DNA from: Aselliscus stoliczkanus
Lineage: Eukaryota; Chordata; Mammalia; Chiroptera; Hipposideridae
DNA: 64,000 nucleotides
Direction of reading: 5' to 3'
Assembly: GCA_033961575.1 (NCBI GenBank)
Contig: CM066738.1
Coordinates: forward strand, 66,687,478-66,751,477
The notes under the pieces are model-generated. The model saw only the letters and a program-made list of their open reading frames with translations, was not told where the DNA came from and searched no databases. The translations under genes and the position numbers were made by a program. This document shows, in pieces, positions 22,606-33,780 of the stretch; the first letter of the stretch is position 1; the number at the start of each line of letters is the position of its first letter.

Positions 22606-23532
22606 TGGTCGGGGTGGCCCAGGCCTGCCCGAGCGTGGTTTGGGCGGACCGTAATGGGCTGTTTAATGCCTTGTCCTGATTTGCCAAGCCCTTGTCCTGG
22701 GAGGAACCCGTGATTGAGCATCTGGTGGCCAACCACCTCATTTGGACTACACATAATAAGGTTCATCTGAGAAAGAATGTCGCGTCCCCAGAGATTGACT
22801 GGCAATCCAGGGACTATGTAGCCGTACATGGCCAGTATTGCCCTCTTTGTCAGTCCAGGTAAGGAGTCGGGTGCTCTGTTTGGGATTAGCGGATTGTCCT
22901 GTATGCCTTGAAGGTGAGTGAGGGCGACGGTGGTGGGCCACGAGGGGGCCACATGTGAGAGGCAATAACCGTGGCATCAGCCCCGGTGTCAATAAGACCC
23001 TCAAAGGCTTTACCGTCAAGGTGTAAGGTGAGTAGGGGCCTGTTAGGCGTAACCTGTTTAATCCAGTATGTGTCTGAGGATCCGAAGGCAGAATGTTGTC
23101 GGGAATGAGGAAGGGTAGGTGGGTGGGAGGAGGTTAGAGGGCGTAGGACAAGTTGAGCGATTCTCTGGCCCTGTTGAATGGAGACCGGGCCACTGGGGCG
23201 AAACCGCGAGTGTGATGGTGCCTGTATAATCGTTGTCGACCACTCCCGGGACGACGTGGAGTCCGGCCAGGGCCGAGCTACCGCGTCCTAATATCAGGCC
23301 GAAAGTAACCGGGGCAAGGGGCCACGTGCATTAGTAGGAAGAAGCCTGATTCCCTGATCAGGGGTTAGTATTGTTGAGGTGGAGGACAAGAGGTCCAGTC
23401 CCGCACTCCCTGGGGTGGCCCGGCAGAGGGAAGTGACGGGGAGTTTGGGGAGGGGAACTGTGGAACAAACCATGTCGCCCCTGGTTTGTTCTGCCGGCCC
23501 GGGGCCAGGGGCTGGCCCCGCAGGGAGTTTCC
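22593..23532 (-). pseudogene. pro: pro pseudogene: dUTPase plus aspartic protease with G-patch
   Basis: dUTPase prevents uracil incorporation; the protease matures the polyproteins. The frame is entered by a -1 shift at 23527-23533 and overlaps the end of gag. dUTPase motifs follow in order: SAGLDLLS (about 23415), GRGSS (about 23280) and VVDNDYTG (about 23245). The protease active site LIDTGADATV (about 22995) is followed after a flap-like region by the G-patch [13 protein letters not shown] (about 22680), a betaretroviral hallmark. Frame changes occur in the dUTPase (near 23310 and 23190) and after the protease active site (near 22950), all at short C runs. The stop TAG is at 22593-22595. 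Confidence 0.85.
22599..22605 (-). promoter_or_regulatory. pro-pol -1 ribosomal frameshift site AAATTTA
   Basis: In the protease frame the codons read caA AAT TTA, a perfect X XXY YYZ heptamer, two codons before the pro stop. The -1 frame continues straight into the RT start. I could not identify the downstream structure. Confidence 0.75.
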
Positions 23533-25430
23533 CGATCGGGGGGGAATAGGGTTTCCTGAGATATCAGTCTTTGAATGACAATCTCTGGCCCAATGTTTGC
23601 CACGCTTGCAACGAGGGCAGACGGTGGAAGGAGGTTGACGAGACGGTCTGTCTAAGGGGCAGTCGCGGACAAAATGGCCGGGCTGCTTACAATTGAAGCA
23701 AGATTTGGGATTACCTATAGCAAGGTTTTGAGGGCAGCCCCAATGGCAACACCTATGGCATGAGATGTCCCTACATTAGAACAGAGTTTGATGTACTCTG
23801 AGAGAGGTCTATCACGATGGGAGCGAAGGGCATCCTGACAGGCAGAATTGGCATTTTCAAATGCAAGGTGTTTAATGAAGGCGCTCTCTGACTCCTCCTT
23901 GCCGATTAAGCGCTCCAGCGGCTTCCGTTAAGCGGCTGATGAAATCACAGTAAGACTCGTCAGGTACTTGATGAATCTTGGCTAGAGAGGTGCTGGCGGG
24001 TCCCTTAGGGTGAAGTTTGCGCCAGGCCTTGAGGCCAGCGTTTTGGATCTGGGCCAATAAGCCAGGGGGGAAGGCAGCCTGAATTTCATTGGTGTTAAAG
24101 GCTCCTCGGCCGAGTCGGTCCCTCGTCCAGTACGAGAGGACCGGGTCTGAGCATTACGCTCCGCCGTTCTCCGGCAATTTTCTGCGTACTCAGTACGCCA
24201 TAAGACAAAATCGCCGCCGGACAAAGCAGCATGAGCTAAGGTATACCAATCGTGGTTAGGTGTTAGCCACCGGTCAGTAAGGCTCTCGAGCAAGGCAAGT
24301 GTAAAAGGGGCAGTCGGGTCATAAGTATGGACCGCGGATTTTAAGTCATTAAGATATCTAATATTTATGGGGCGGTATTTATGTCTACGTCCTGAAGTAT
24401 CTGAGGAATCAGCCTCCTCATCCGAAGGGGAGGGGTCTCGTTCTTCGGGCTCGTTATCGGACTCTTCCGCATAATTACCTCCTCATGGGAGGCTTCAGGG
24501 TTAGGGGTGTCAGGGGTCGGCCTCAGCGGCCTGCCTTCGAGTGACTGGAAAGGTGAAAACGGGCTTTTGTTTGGGAGATGGCCTTGTTGAATGTTGGGAC
24601 GCAGGGGGAGCACCAGAGAGCGAGGCAAGTTCAGCCTCAAGAGCACGGAGTTCCTTGAGCAGGTTAAGGTGTTGGCGCTTTTCTTGAAGGGCCTCTCTGA
24701 GAGAGGCTATTTGTAAGGTTAGGGGAACATTTGTCTGGGCACCTGGGGCAGTAAGGGGAGCGGATGGAGGGGTCAAATTAGTGACGGGAGTGTCCACGAT
24801 AGAGGCAAAAAAAGGAGGTTGGTGAGGAGGCAAATATGGGGGTGGCTGAAAAGGCGGGGCAACCTTGAAGGGGGGGTCCTCTTGATGGTAGCGGGCAGCC
24901 TCCTCATCGAGGGTGGCCTGGTCTTCGGGAGGGAGGACTGTGTCTGAGCCCGAAGAAAGGTTTTGTAAACAGGGATAAAGCCTTGTTGACGGTTGGTTTA
25001 ATGACTCAGCCGGACTGGGGGCAGTAGGGGGCTTATTTTCTTGAGAAGGAATATCTATGCAAACCGACCCACAGGCAGACGGAGGACGAGAGGATTTCTT
25101 TAATAGGTTTTCCCCTGTTTTGAGTATCTCTTTAACATCTGGGTCGTGGGAATGTACTTGGAGGATATCATTAATGAGACTCCAATAAGTAAAGGCAGAA
25201 ACGAGGACCTTTTCGGGCCCGAATGACTTATAAAAATCCTGGAGAGCGTTACCGACACGCTTCCAATAGCACACGTCTATCGTTCCCTCCTGGGGGAACC
25301 AGGGACAGATATTTGTCAGAAGACCGAAGAATTGGCGGAGATCCTTTTTTCTAGCCTTAATTCCCCGCACCTTGAGGGATGACTTTAAACCCGAGAGGAA
25401 AAGTTCGTGTGAACTTGTTGTTTGGCCCAT
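23365..25430 (-). pseudogene. gag: gag pseudogene (matrix, phosphoprotein, capsid, nucleocapsid)
   Basis: Gag builds the particle. The start at 25430 (aacaATGG, good context) gives MGQTTSS, a myristoylation signal. The first 306 codons stay open to 24510: matrix, then a proline-rich region with late motifs QPPPY (about 24835) and PPSAP (about 24770), and a charged Q/E/L-rich segment (about 24710-24620). Capsid continues in other phases (24293-23982 and 24057-23872) with the major homology region around [16 protein letters not shown] (about 23960-23915). Nucleocapsid has two CX2CX4HX4C knuckles, CFNCKQPGHFVRDC (about 23700-23660) and CPRCKRGKHWARDC (about 23615-23577). The gag stop is at 23365-23367. 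At least three frame changes interrupt it after 24510. Confidence 0.9.
23501..23533 (-). promoter_or_regulatory. gag-pro -1 frameshift signal: GGGAAAC plus hairpin
   Basis: In the gag frame the codons read tcG GGA AAC, a canonical slippery heptamer (23527-23533). After a 7-nt spacer comes a perfect 8-bp GC-rich stem GGGGCCAG/CTGGCCCC with a 3-nt loop (23501-23519). The -1 frame leads into the dUTPase. Spacing and stem strength are as expected for a working signal; a pseudoknot is possible but not demonstrated. Confidence 0.85.
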
Positions 25431-25909
25431 TGTTTTCTCCTCGGCCCTTCAAACACTCGAAAAAACACTCAGATGCCCGTCTGGCCGTGCCCCTCGCGGG
25501 ACTAAATCTGTCTTGGCAAAAGCTCTGCGGTATAAGCCCCGCACTGGTGGACTGGGGCGACTCCGGAGAAGTTCCGAGTCGGCCACTCACAGCCCAGTCG
25601 CCGTTTAACCTTACGACAGAAACGGAACCGCAGATTAGGGCCCAATCAGATTCCGCGACCCGAAGTCTTGGAACCTCCACGCACTCACACAGACATACGA
25701 CCGAGAGACTATCACACCAATTTGTCATCCCAGAAACGTCTATTTTCTGTCAGTCTGCTCACCTTACTCAGATCAGGCTCACGGACCGGCTTTGTCCGTG
25801 GAGATCAGGAACTAGAGTCAGACTCGCGGGTCAATACCACGCGGCAACTCAGCGGTGTGTCCGGCCGGACTTGAAGCAGACAGTCTTCCGGAGGGCATGC
25901 AGTCCTCTG
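25431..25909 (-). promoter_or_regulatory. Provirus leader with splice donor at 25757-25765
   Basis: Untranslated leader between the primer site and gag, where packaging signals would lie. The minus sequence AAGGTGAGC at 25757-25765 is a near-consensus 5' splice site. Confidence 0.7.
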
Positions 25910-25927
25910 GCCCCCGTCTGGGCGCCA
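25910..25927 (-). promoter_or_regulatory. Primer binding site, lysine-tRNA-like
   Basis: TGGCGCCCAGACGGGGGC on minus, four bases after the LTR end. TGGCGCCC is the start shared by lysine-tRNA sites. The rest is closest to, but not identical with, the Lys1,2 type used by many betaretroviruses. Confidence 0.75.
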
Positions 25928-25931
25928 GAAA

Positions 25932-26372
25932 TGCCCCGACCGGCGGGGCATTCAACAGGGGCCGAGGGGCAGCCTTCTGAAAGGAGAAAATAGGAGGCGC
26001 GAAGAAATGGAGGCAAGACAGGGTTCTGATCAAGCCTCGTTTATTGAAGAACAGGAGGGGGCTTATATCGTCAAGGAACTGGAAGGGGAGGGAAGGAATG
26101 TAAAGGCGGGAGTTGCCAGCCTTAGCAACGGGACTAGAAGGGAGGAGGAATACGCAAAGGCGGGGAGTTGCCAATAGCAACGGGACTAGTGGGGAGGTAA
26201 AAAGAAAAAGAAAAAGGGAGGGAGTACCGAAAGGAGGAAGCACTATGGCTGTAGGGGGTAACCTTATAGGGTTCTGCTGATCAGAATGTGTTGCCAAGGT
26301 TTGTTTAGACTCTGAGCCAAACAATATCCTGTATGCAGTTGGGGGAAGGTACCTCATGCTCAGGCCCCAGCA
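25932..26372 (-). repeat. Provirus 5' LTR
   Basis: Partner of the 3' LTR. It differs by one substitution in the TATA region (CGATATAAG here, ACTATATAAG in the 3' copy), by a small complex change in the first CCAAT-bearing block (gccagccttagc for gccaatagc on plus) and by single-base length differences in G and A runs. The poly(A) signal is at 26040-26045. Confidence 0.95.
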
Positions 26373-26378
26373 TGCCTC
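26373..26378. repeat. Provirus target-site duplication, right copy
   Basis: TGCCTC, identical to 17480-17485. Confidence 0.92.
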
Positions 26379-26612
26379 CATCTTCACATGGGTGTCTTCT
26401 CACTATGTGGGTCTGTGTGTCTCTAAATCTCTCTTTCCCTATTAGGAAGGACAACAGTCATTAGATTTAGGGCCCACCCTAGCCTGATATAACCTCATCT
26501 TAATTTGACTGCATCTTCAAAGACCCTATTTTCAAATCAGGTAACAGTTATCAGGGGTTAGGACTTCAACATATCTTTCAGGAAGACAGAATTCAACCCA
26601 CAGCAATCCCCA
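26379..26612 (-). repeat. MaLR-type LTR, right part
   Basis: It continues the element cut at 17479: 'catcttcacatgggtgtct … gggcccaccctagcc … ggacttcaacatatct'. This is the anti-sense of MaLR LTR text. Confidence 0.65.
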
Positions 26613-26637
26613 ATTCTAAAGCAAAACTCATGATCTT

Positions 26638-26794
26638 GGGCTGGCCGAGTGGCGCGGTGGTTAAGTGCTGGCTTGGGAGGCCAGCGGCCCCGGTTTGGGT
26701 CCCACATATGAGGGTCAATGACACTGCCCTCAAAAAAAAAACCCAAACAAACAAACAAACAAACAAACAAACAAACAAAAAAACAAAAGAAACC
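26638..26794 (+). repeat. Short SINE with AAAC-expanded tail
   Basis: Complete copy; its tail has expanded to (CAAA)n. The 14-bp duplication aaactcatgatctt lies at 26624-26637 and 26795-26808. Confidence 0.92.
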
Positions 26795-26869
26795 AAACTC
26801 ATGATCTTCTCCCTAAAACTGTACCTCAAACTTTTCATTCAGTTCATTCATTCATTTATTCAATAAATA

Positions 26870-28467
26870 TTGAGCAACTGCTGGCATATCTGTTGGCTCT
26901 ATAAATATGATAGTAAAAATCAACAAAGACCATGAATATAATTTATGTAAATTTGAATGCATCAATGCATCCTATATTTTATCATCCTCTCTCCCTTCTC
27001 CATTCTTTTTATAGGAGGCATTTTTATTTCTTTGATATTCTTTTTAGTGCCCAATCACATAGGGCTCATTGTAATTCAAGTGACCACCTTCTGACCTCTT
27101 TGGAGGTTGCAATGAGATTAGGAGATTTAAATAGTGTTAGAACAGATCCTGTGAGAAAGATGGATTCCTTGGAGGCTGTGAAAGCTGATGTGCTAAACCA
27201 GGGAGTCCTTTGGAGGGCCAGGGCCTGAGAGGACCAGACCAGGGAGAGATGCATGTGATCTGCAGTTGACTGACTTGCAGCCAGAAGAAGCTGGAGTAGT
27301 AGTAATTCATGATATTTGTAATTAAATTGAGGCATTGAAAGAGCAGTTACAATAAGCTGAAGTCAAGGAAAGAAGTATATGTTAAATTAGTAAATTTAGA
27401 TAGAAAAAATTTTCAGAAAAATGTAGGCTAAGGAATCAGTTTTAGTTTTACCAGTTTATGTTAGCTGCTTTTACAGCACAAATTTCCTGAACATCAGTTT
27501 GACTCAGTGTCATTTTTGCTGTGTAGACTTTACTTTGGGGAGACTGGACAGTGTCATTTTGCATAGATAACATATGATTATGCTAAGAAATGATGGCTTG
27601 GGAAATCTTGTGTGTGTGTTTCAAATTATCAACTGTCTTTAAAGCATATGGTGCTATGTAATTTTCCAACATTAGAACTGAAACATACAGATGTGATAGC
27701 CTGTAAAATTTGCCTGGGACTAATTAACATAAATAATTGCAAAATAAGGTTTCTTAATTATTATGCTAGTCTCTAAATTGAAAATTGATTTCATCAGTGA
27801 TTTACAATGGTCTTTACAGCTAATCAGATAAGATTAGTTGACAAGTAGCACCAGATACTCTAGTTTATAATCTACAATACAATGCTATTTGATAGAAAGT
27901 TTTGTGGCAATATAAGCATTCTATTTCCACTAGTCACAAGTGGCTATTTAGCACTTCGTATGTGGTTAGAGTAACTTGGAACTGAATTTAAAATTGTTTT
28001 TAATTTTAATAAATTTAAATAGCCACACTTGAATAGCCTACTGGCTACTGTATTTTACAACACAGAGCTAGAAAAATGCTCATCTTAAATCTATTTCTGA
28101 ATTATGCAATTATGCTTTGGCTTCAAGTTGAGACATCAATTCATTATTTTATTGCAGAGATTACTCCATGGATAATATAAGTAAGAATCCTTAAAACAAA
28201 CTAAAAGAAGCATAAAACCATTTTGTGTCCCAGACTTAATTTCTTCATGGTAAAATAGTGAGTCTATTTATTCACCTTCAAATTGGCCTTGGAAAGCCCA
28301 TCTGTTCTCTGGAAAAAGCATGTGGTTAAAAATAGTTGGTTGACAGAACTTTTCATGTTTCAACTGTTTGTGTTATGTGGAACTCAGACTTTTAAAAAAA
28401 CATTTATTTCAGGAAGAGATACAATAGTATTTTTAAAAATACAGATATTGAGAAAATCTAGAAAATA
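26870..28467. other. No recognised feature
   Basis: AT-rich DNA. The 98-codon frame at 26932-27228 has no recognisable domain and no splice context that I can support. Confidence 0.45.
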
Positions 28468-28690
28468 GTTAATATTTATTAAGCTCATCATTTTCTTGAG
28501 CACTACAGTTTTCACACCAACCTTATGAGGTGAGGTTCTCCCCATTTACATATGAGAATGCCAAGGCCAGAAAAAATAAATAACTTGTCAAAGGTCACAG
28601 GGTTATCAAATGGCAAAACCAGGATTCTGAATTCAGATAGTGTAGCTTCTGTGGTCAAGCTTTCAACCACTTACCTATAGTGCTTTCAAC
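28468..28690 (+). repeat. MIR SINE
   Basis: The MIR order is visible: 'caccaaccttatgaggtgagg', 'cccatttacatatgagaatgcc', 'ttgtcaaaggtcacagggtta', 'ggattctgaattcagatag', 'caaccacttacctatagtgc'. Confidence 0.8.
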
Positions 28691-29570
28691 TTTGCTGTGA
28701 TTGACTGTTTTCTTCCACCTTCTGTTCCTTTCACCTCCACCATCCTTGATGCTTCAGGTAGAGAATGATGGCAATGTTGTTAAATATTTTAATTCTTGCA
28801 CTGGCTATTCACCTGATAGGTGGCCTTGAGGAAGCCCCTCTATATCTTCTCATATTTTGTATTATGGCAATGAGGTTGTACTTGGGGACTATAGTATCTA
28901 CAGTGCTGCAAAGTGGGGATATCACCATGTCTCCTTAAGATGAATCTAGCTGAAATGCTATCATAGATGATAGGTGTAAACTTTGAGAACCACAGGCATC
29001 ACGACTGAGACAACCTGGACCATATGAAGTGTCTGGGTTCTGTAGGCCAGGAAACATATGGTTCTGCATAATGGCATCCTGCCCATTTCAGGGCAAGCTT
29101 CTAAAAAATCCCCACAGGGTTCATAACCACGAGCATCCTAAGAGTGAGAATTTACTCAATCAGCCATTTCACATGCCTTGTTTTGGTCAGACATCATCTA
29201 CCTTTTCTCACCCTCATCCAAGAAAAGTCATCTTCATAGTAGTCTGAATCCAAAGGCTGGGTTAGTTGAATGATAAGTTAGAAGATGCATACATCCTCTG
29301 ATAGTTATTAAAAATAACTGGATTTTAAAAATATATTAAAGCAATTCTAGTAAAAAAAATTTAAATTCCACATTAAATTAGAATGCGCAACTTAGAATAA
29401 GGTAAGTTAGGCAATATTTTCATGAACTTTTCATGTTATTAAATCGCTGAGATTTTGGACATAGGGAATATGTTTCTATATGCATATATTCATAGCATTT
29501 GTGATATGTCTCTTATTATTTCTCATCATTAATACATCTAGACCAATAACCGTAGGATATGCAGGAACAT
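28691..29570. other. No recognised feature
   Basis: No supported gene or repeat. Confidence 0.4.
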
Positions 29571-29574
29571 CTTT

Positions 29575-29710
29575 ATTGTGTGATTGTTTTTTGTATGTTA
29601 CTGTCCCACAAAACTGTGATCCTTGTGGAGGCAGGGGCTTTGTCTTATTCACTGATGCTTTCCTATGACAAGACACATTGTCATAAAGGTTTGAATGAAT
29701 GACTGAAAGG
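29575..29710 (+). repeat. L2 3'-end fragment
   Basis: 'tgtgatccttgtggaggcag … tttgtcttattcactgatgc … tttgaatgaatgac' follows the pattern of the L2 3' end. Confidence 0.55.
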
Positions 29711-29719
29711 GTAGTAGGA

Positions 29720-30680
29720 GGACTGAGCAAAATATCACCAATATTTCTGGTTTTTATAGGGATTTTAGGAGGGGAGAACTGGGGACTATAATAACAAAGG
29801 CAATATTAATTGGAAATTGTTATTTGGAATGTTTTTGGAAGAGTTTACATGGGGGGCCATTATACTTTTTAAGAGGTGAAATTAATATTACCCCAGTGCT
29901 TACTCTGTTTTCATGATTTGAATAAATGACCAGATTTTTTTAACATCGTGTAGTACTCTTTCTAATGCCAAATATGTCATGAACATAATATGTGCATAAG
30001 TGATGTAATGATCATCTGTAGATTTTATTGGATAGTTTATTGGATAGTAGACATTTTTATTTTCTCCTACAATCATAGCCTGGCTTCCTCCTTTCTAATC
30101 CTTAATAACTTTTATTTCTTTTCCTGTTCTGCTACACAGTATAGAATCCCCAGTTCTCTACTGAATATAAATGGTAATGGCATACGTTCTTAGCTGGTTC
30201 TGGATTTTAAAGGAAATATTTTCAATGTCATATATTTAAGATAATGTTTGCTGTGTGGAAAGGAAGAGATAAAGTTTTTGCAGCACTTTGTCAGTGCACT
30301 AAATATTTGCCACTTTGGAGGATTTCTGTACTATGTAGATATACACAAACATGTATTTTTACAGTGGTTGTATTCCTTTAGTGAAAAACAGAAATTAGTC
30401 ATACTTTTGTAAATCAAAGAAATGCTCAGAATGTCGTTGTGTCTACTCAATGGTTTTCTCTCTTTGTTATGGAAATATTTATATTCATAAAGTACATTGC
30501 AAAAATATTGTATCATTAAAGCTTCTTAAATGGATCACTATATTTCATGTCTGACACATACGTGTATCACATATTGAAATGAACACACAAGTAACAAACA
30601 TGAAATAAATTATATAAAAATGAAAAATAGAAGATCATGTTTGCTGCGGGTTTTGCTGTGCTAAGAGTTTCATTCTATTC
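29720..30680. other. No recognised feature
   Basis: AT-rich DNA with no supported gene. Confidence 0.4.
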
Positions 30681-31623
30681 CTAATTTATTGTTTTATTGT
30701 AATATCATGAATTGATATTCAGTTTTATGCAACGCCTTTCTTATAACTGTTAAGATTATAATTGACTTTTTAATTCATAATTGATGATTGTAGTGATTCC
30801 TATGTTAAACCCACTTTTCATTTCTATATGAACTTACATTGTTCGTGCTCTACTTGATGTTATTTTATACATTGCTAGATACAATTTGCTGATAGATATA
30901 TGTTTTTGGCCTATAAATTCACCAAAGTATGTTCTGAAAATTCATATTTAAGAAAATTTGTAGTTTTTTTTTATCATTGATTTCTAACTTACTTGCATTG
31001 TGATTGTGCCTATCATTAATTTGTTGAGGCTTGTTTTCTGGCCTGGCATTTGGTAAGCTTTAATAGATATTTGATGTGTACTTAGAAAAAAATTGTAATC
31101 TCTCATTGTTGGATGTAATATTCTCCATATTCCTTAGAGTAAATTTGTTAATTACACTGTTCAAATGTTACAGATTTTACAGATTTTTTTGTCAGCTTAA
31201 TCAATTCCTGAGACATGTCTAAATATGAGTATTTTCCATTATGACATTAGAATTTGTCTCCCCCTTGCAGAACTGTCAGTTTTAAATAATATAATTTGAG
31301 GTTTTGTTACTAAATGCATAAAAATTTAGAAATGTTGTATCTTCCTAATGAATTTAACTTTAAGCAGTTATTTTTCTTAGATCTAGTAATGCTTTGTCTC
31401 AAAATCTATTTTATACAACATTTATAATGCAACACAAGTTTTCTTTTCTTCTGTATTTCCCTGGTACATATTTTTCATCTTTCTGAGTGTATATGTGTTT
31501 AATAGGGTCTCCTGTAAATAACTTGTAGCTGCATTTTTAAAAACTTGGTGAGTCATCTTTGTTTTTTAACAGAATAATTTATCGTTTTTATAATTACTAA
31601 TATACTTGGATTTATTTCTGGAT

Positions 31624-31765
31624 TTCTTTTTAATTAAAGTTTATTGGGGTAACAATTGTTAGTAAAGTTACATAGGTCTGAGGTTTATAATTATTTAATA
31701 CATCATCTATATATCACATTGTTTGCTCACCACCCAGAGTTCAGTTCTCCTTTCATTTATTTCTA
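31624..31765 (-). repeat. L1 3'-end insertion
   Basis: 'taaagtttattggggtaacaattgttag … caccacccagagttcag' is a recognisable L1 3' UTR piece in reverse orientation. Confidence 0.65.
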
Positions 31766-32088
31766 GATCTTAATTTTTACCTTTTGTCTTTGTCTTCTTT
31801 TGGATTGTTTGATTTGCTTTTTTATTTTTTTGTTTCTTTTGTTGTGTTGGTTTACTTTTCTCATTCACTCTTTGTTATTATACTTCACTGTTTTAGAAAC
31901 TGCACTCTCTATATTTATCTTTAAATGATTATCCTAGATAGTTTCATATATATATTTAACTAATCAATGTCTGAAGTTGATCTTCCACTACTTGAAATAG
32001 ACTGGCATCTTAAAATACTTTGTGATCACAACTCTCCAAACAAATTATACTCTATTTGTGTCTAGTGTATTTTCTGAATCTGTATTTT

Positions 32089-32196
32089 TTTATTTTTTTT
32101 TTGACGGCAGTGTCACTGGCCCTCACATATGGGACCCGAACCGGGTCTCCTTGCTTCCCAAGCCAGCGCTTAACCACTGCGCCACTCGGCCAGCCC
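32089..32196 (-). repeat. Short SINE
   Basis: Complete copy with the 17-bp duplication ttctgaatctgtatttt at 32072-32088 and 32197-32213. Confidence 0.92.
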
Positions 32197-33780
32197 TTCT
32201 GAATCTGTATTTTAATCCCATACATTAGACATCATTATTGTTATTATTTTAAAAACAATGCTTCATAGATTTACCAAAAATCACTGCCCACAATTCCCTA
32301 TTTGCATCTCAGAACTTTTATAATTTTTTTGTTTGTTTGTTTTTTGCATGAAGCAGAACTTTTAGAGTTTTATTTGGTGAAAGTTTGTGGTAAATGTTCA
32401 GTTTTTGTTTGGCTAAAAAGAAACAAAATTTCATTATTATTCTTGAAAGATAGCTTTGCTTGTATAGAATTCTAGATTGATATTTATTTTTTTCTACACA
32501 CATTAACAAATCTTACATTGTTTTTGTTTCCTCAGACTTCTTTAGATATCATACTGGTGTTTAATGTTTGATGACTGACTATATAAATATGATTATATAT
32601 GTATTTGTTATTTAAGGCAATCAGTAGATTTCTGGGATCTGAGTTTTTTGTGTCCTTCCATAATTCAGTAAAATTATTTAGTCTTATAGCTTTTATTATT
32701 GTCTTATTCTGATTTTTTTCTCCCATATATTTTTGGTTTTCAGATTAGACATATGTAAGAGCTTCTCATTCCATCCTAACCCGTTTTATATTTTCCATAT
32801 TTTTCTATTATTAGGCTGCTTTCAAAATAACTTCTTTGCAACTATTTCCTAGTTCACCAAATTTTTCTCCAGCTGTATATGATCTGTCATTCAATTTGTC
32901 AACTGAGTTTTAAATTTTATTTTGTCATTTAAAAATGTTACTTCGTTTATTTCAAATCTTACTGTTTAATTTAGAAACTCACTTGTCTCTTGCTCATAAT
33001 TCTAATAAATATTTTATTGACTTATGAAAAGTACTCATTTTATATTCTCTTCCTGATAAATTTCAATATTTGAAATATTTGCTAGTATCTTGTTTTTGCT
33101 GACTCTAATTCACTTTATTTGTTCACATATTTCATGATTTTTCAAAACAATCTCATATTCCTTAGAACTTTAGCTGTGATAATTCTTTGAAGTCTGGAGA
33201 TAATTCCATTCTGCTGGAGAGCATTTTTATTGGCTCCAGTAGTTATCTGAAATCATTGCCAATTGGGACCATTCGAAAACCTTTGTTAACCCCATAGATA
33301 GTATGAATCTAGGCTGAATCAGTCAGATTTTTTAGTGCAAAATTGTGTTTACAGAAAATCAGGGAGCCTCAGGGAACATACTTGCTGATCATTCAGTATG
33401 GCAGATTTGATTCTTATTTACTCTTTAAGATCCCAATGCTATGAAGAAATCTTCTATTAGACCCCTCACTTTGGATGGTTTTAATTTTATTACCCATTTC
33501 TCATGGTCTGCACTACTGTCAAAACATAAGCTGAAATTATCATGGTTAAGCAGGTGATTCCTGGGGAAAGAAAAGCTGGCTTCAGGCTTTTTAAATTTCC
33601 CAGGTATCTTCTTTTTCTCTATTTTAAGCTTCTAACGTCCTTTACTTTCTTGTTTTCTCAGAGAATTATTTAAAAATATGTTTTTAATACATTATTAAGC
33701 AGCTTAAGTAATTTTTATTTTTCAGAGTATATGGGTTATTTGTCACTGGAATTGAAATTTCTTTTTCAAAGTATCTAGAA

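Larger units (their letters stand above)
17486..26372 (-). mobile_element. Endogenous betaretrovirus (type-D-like), near complete
   Basis: An 8887-bp provirus in minus orientation with two LTRs, a 6-bp duplication, primer binding site, gag, dUTPase-protease, pol and env in betaretroviral order. The class call rests on a dUTPase in front of the protease, a G-patch after the protease, two frameshift signals, PPPY and PSAP late motifs in Gag, and an Env with the RD114/type-D interference motif. The LTRs differ at only one or two substitutions plus short indels over about 440 bp, which argues for a geologically recent insertion. Every reading frame is interrupted at least once, so the sequence as given is defective. 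All four genes are described separately below. Confidence 0.92.
30681..33560 (-). repeat. Degraded old L1, interrupted
   Basis: Patches of anti-sense old L1 are visible: 'ttgttgaggcttgttttctggcctggcatttgg', 'tctcattgttggatgtaata', 'gagtatcttcctaatgaa'-like and, near 32440, 'gaaagatagctttgcttgtatagaattctag'. It is too diverged for coding calls. A younger L1 3' end (31624-31765) and a SINE (32089-32196) are inserted. Boundaries are approximate. Confidence 0.55.

Noticed and set aside
25379..25993. 204-codon plus-strand frame across the provirus leader
   Set aside because: Low-complexity residue use, overlaps primer site, splice donor and gag start on the other strand, no domain. CpG-rich leader explains the open frame.
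18208..26372. Classifying the provirus as a gammaretrovirus from the CX6CC and fusion region of Env
   Set aside because: Gag, dUTPase, G-patch, frameshift sites and the 6-bp duplication are betaretroviral. Type-D betaretroviruses carry this kind of Env.
26932..27228. 98-codon frame as an exon
   Set aside because: No recognisable domain or splice sites that I could defend; frame length is within chance.
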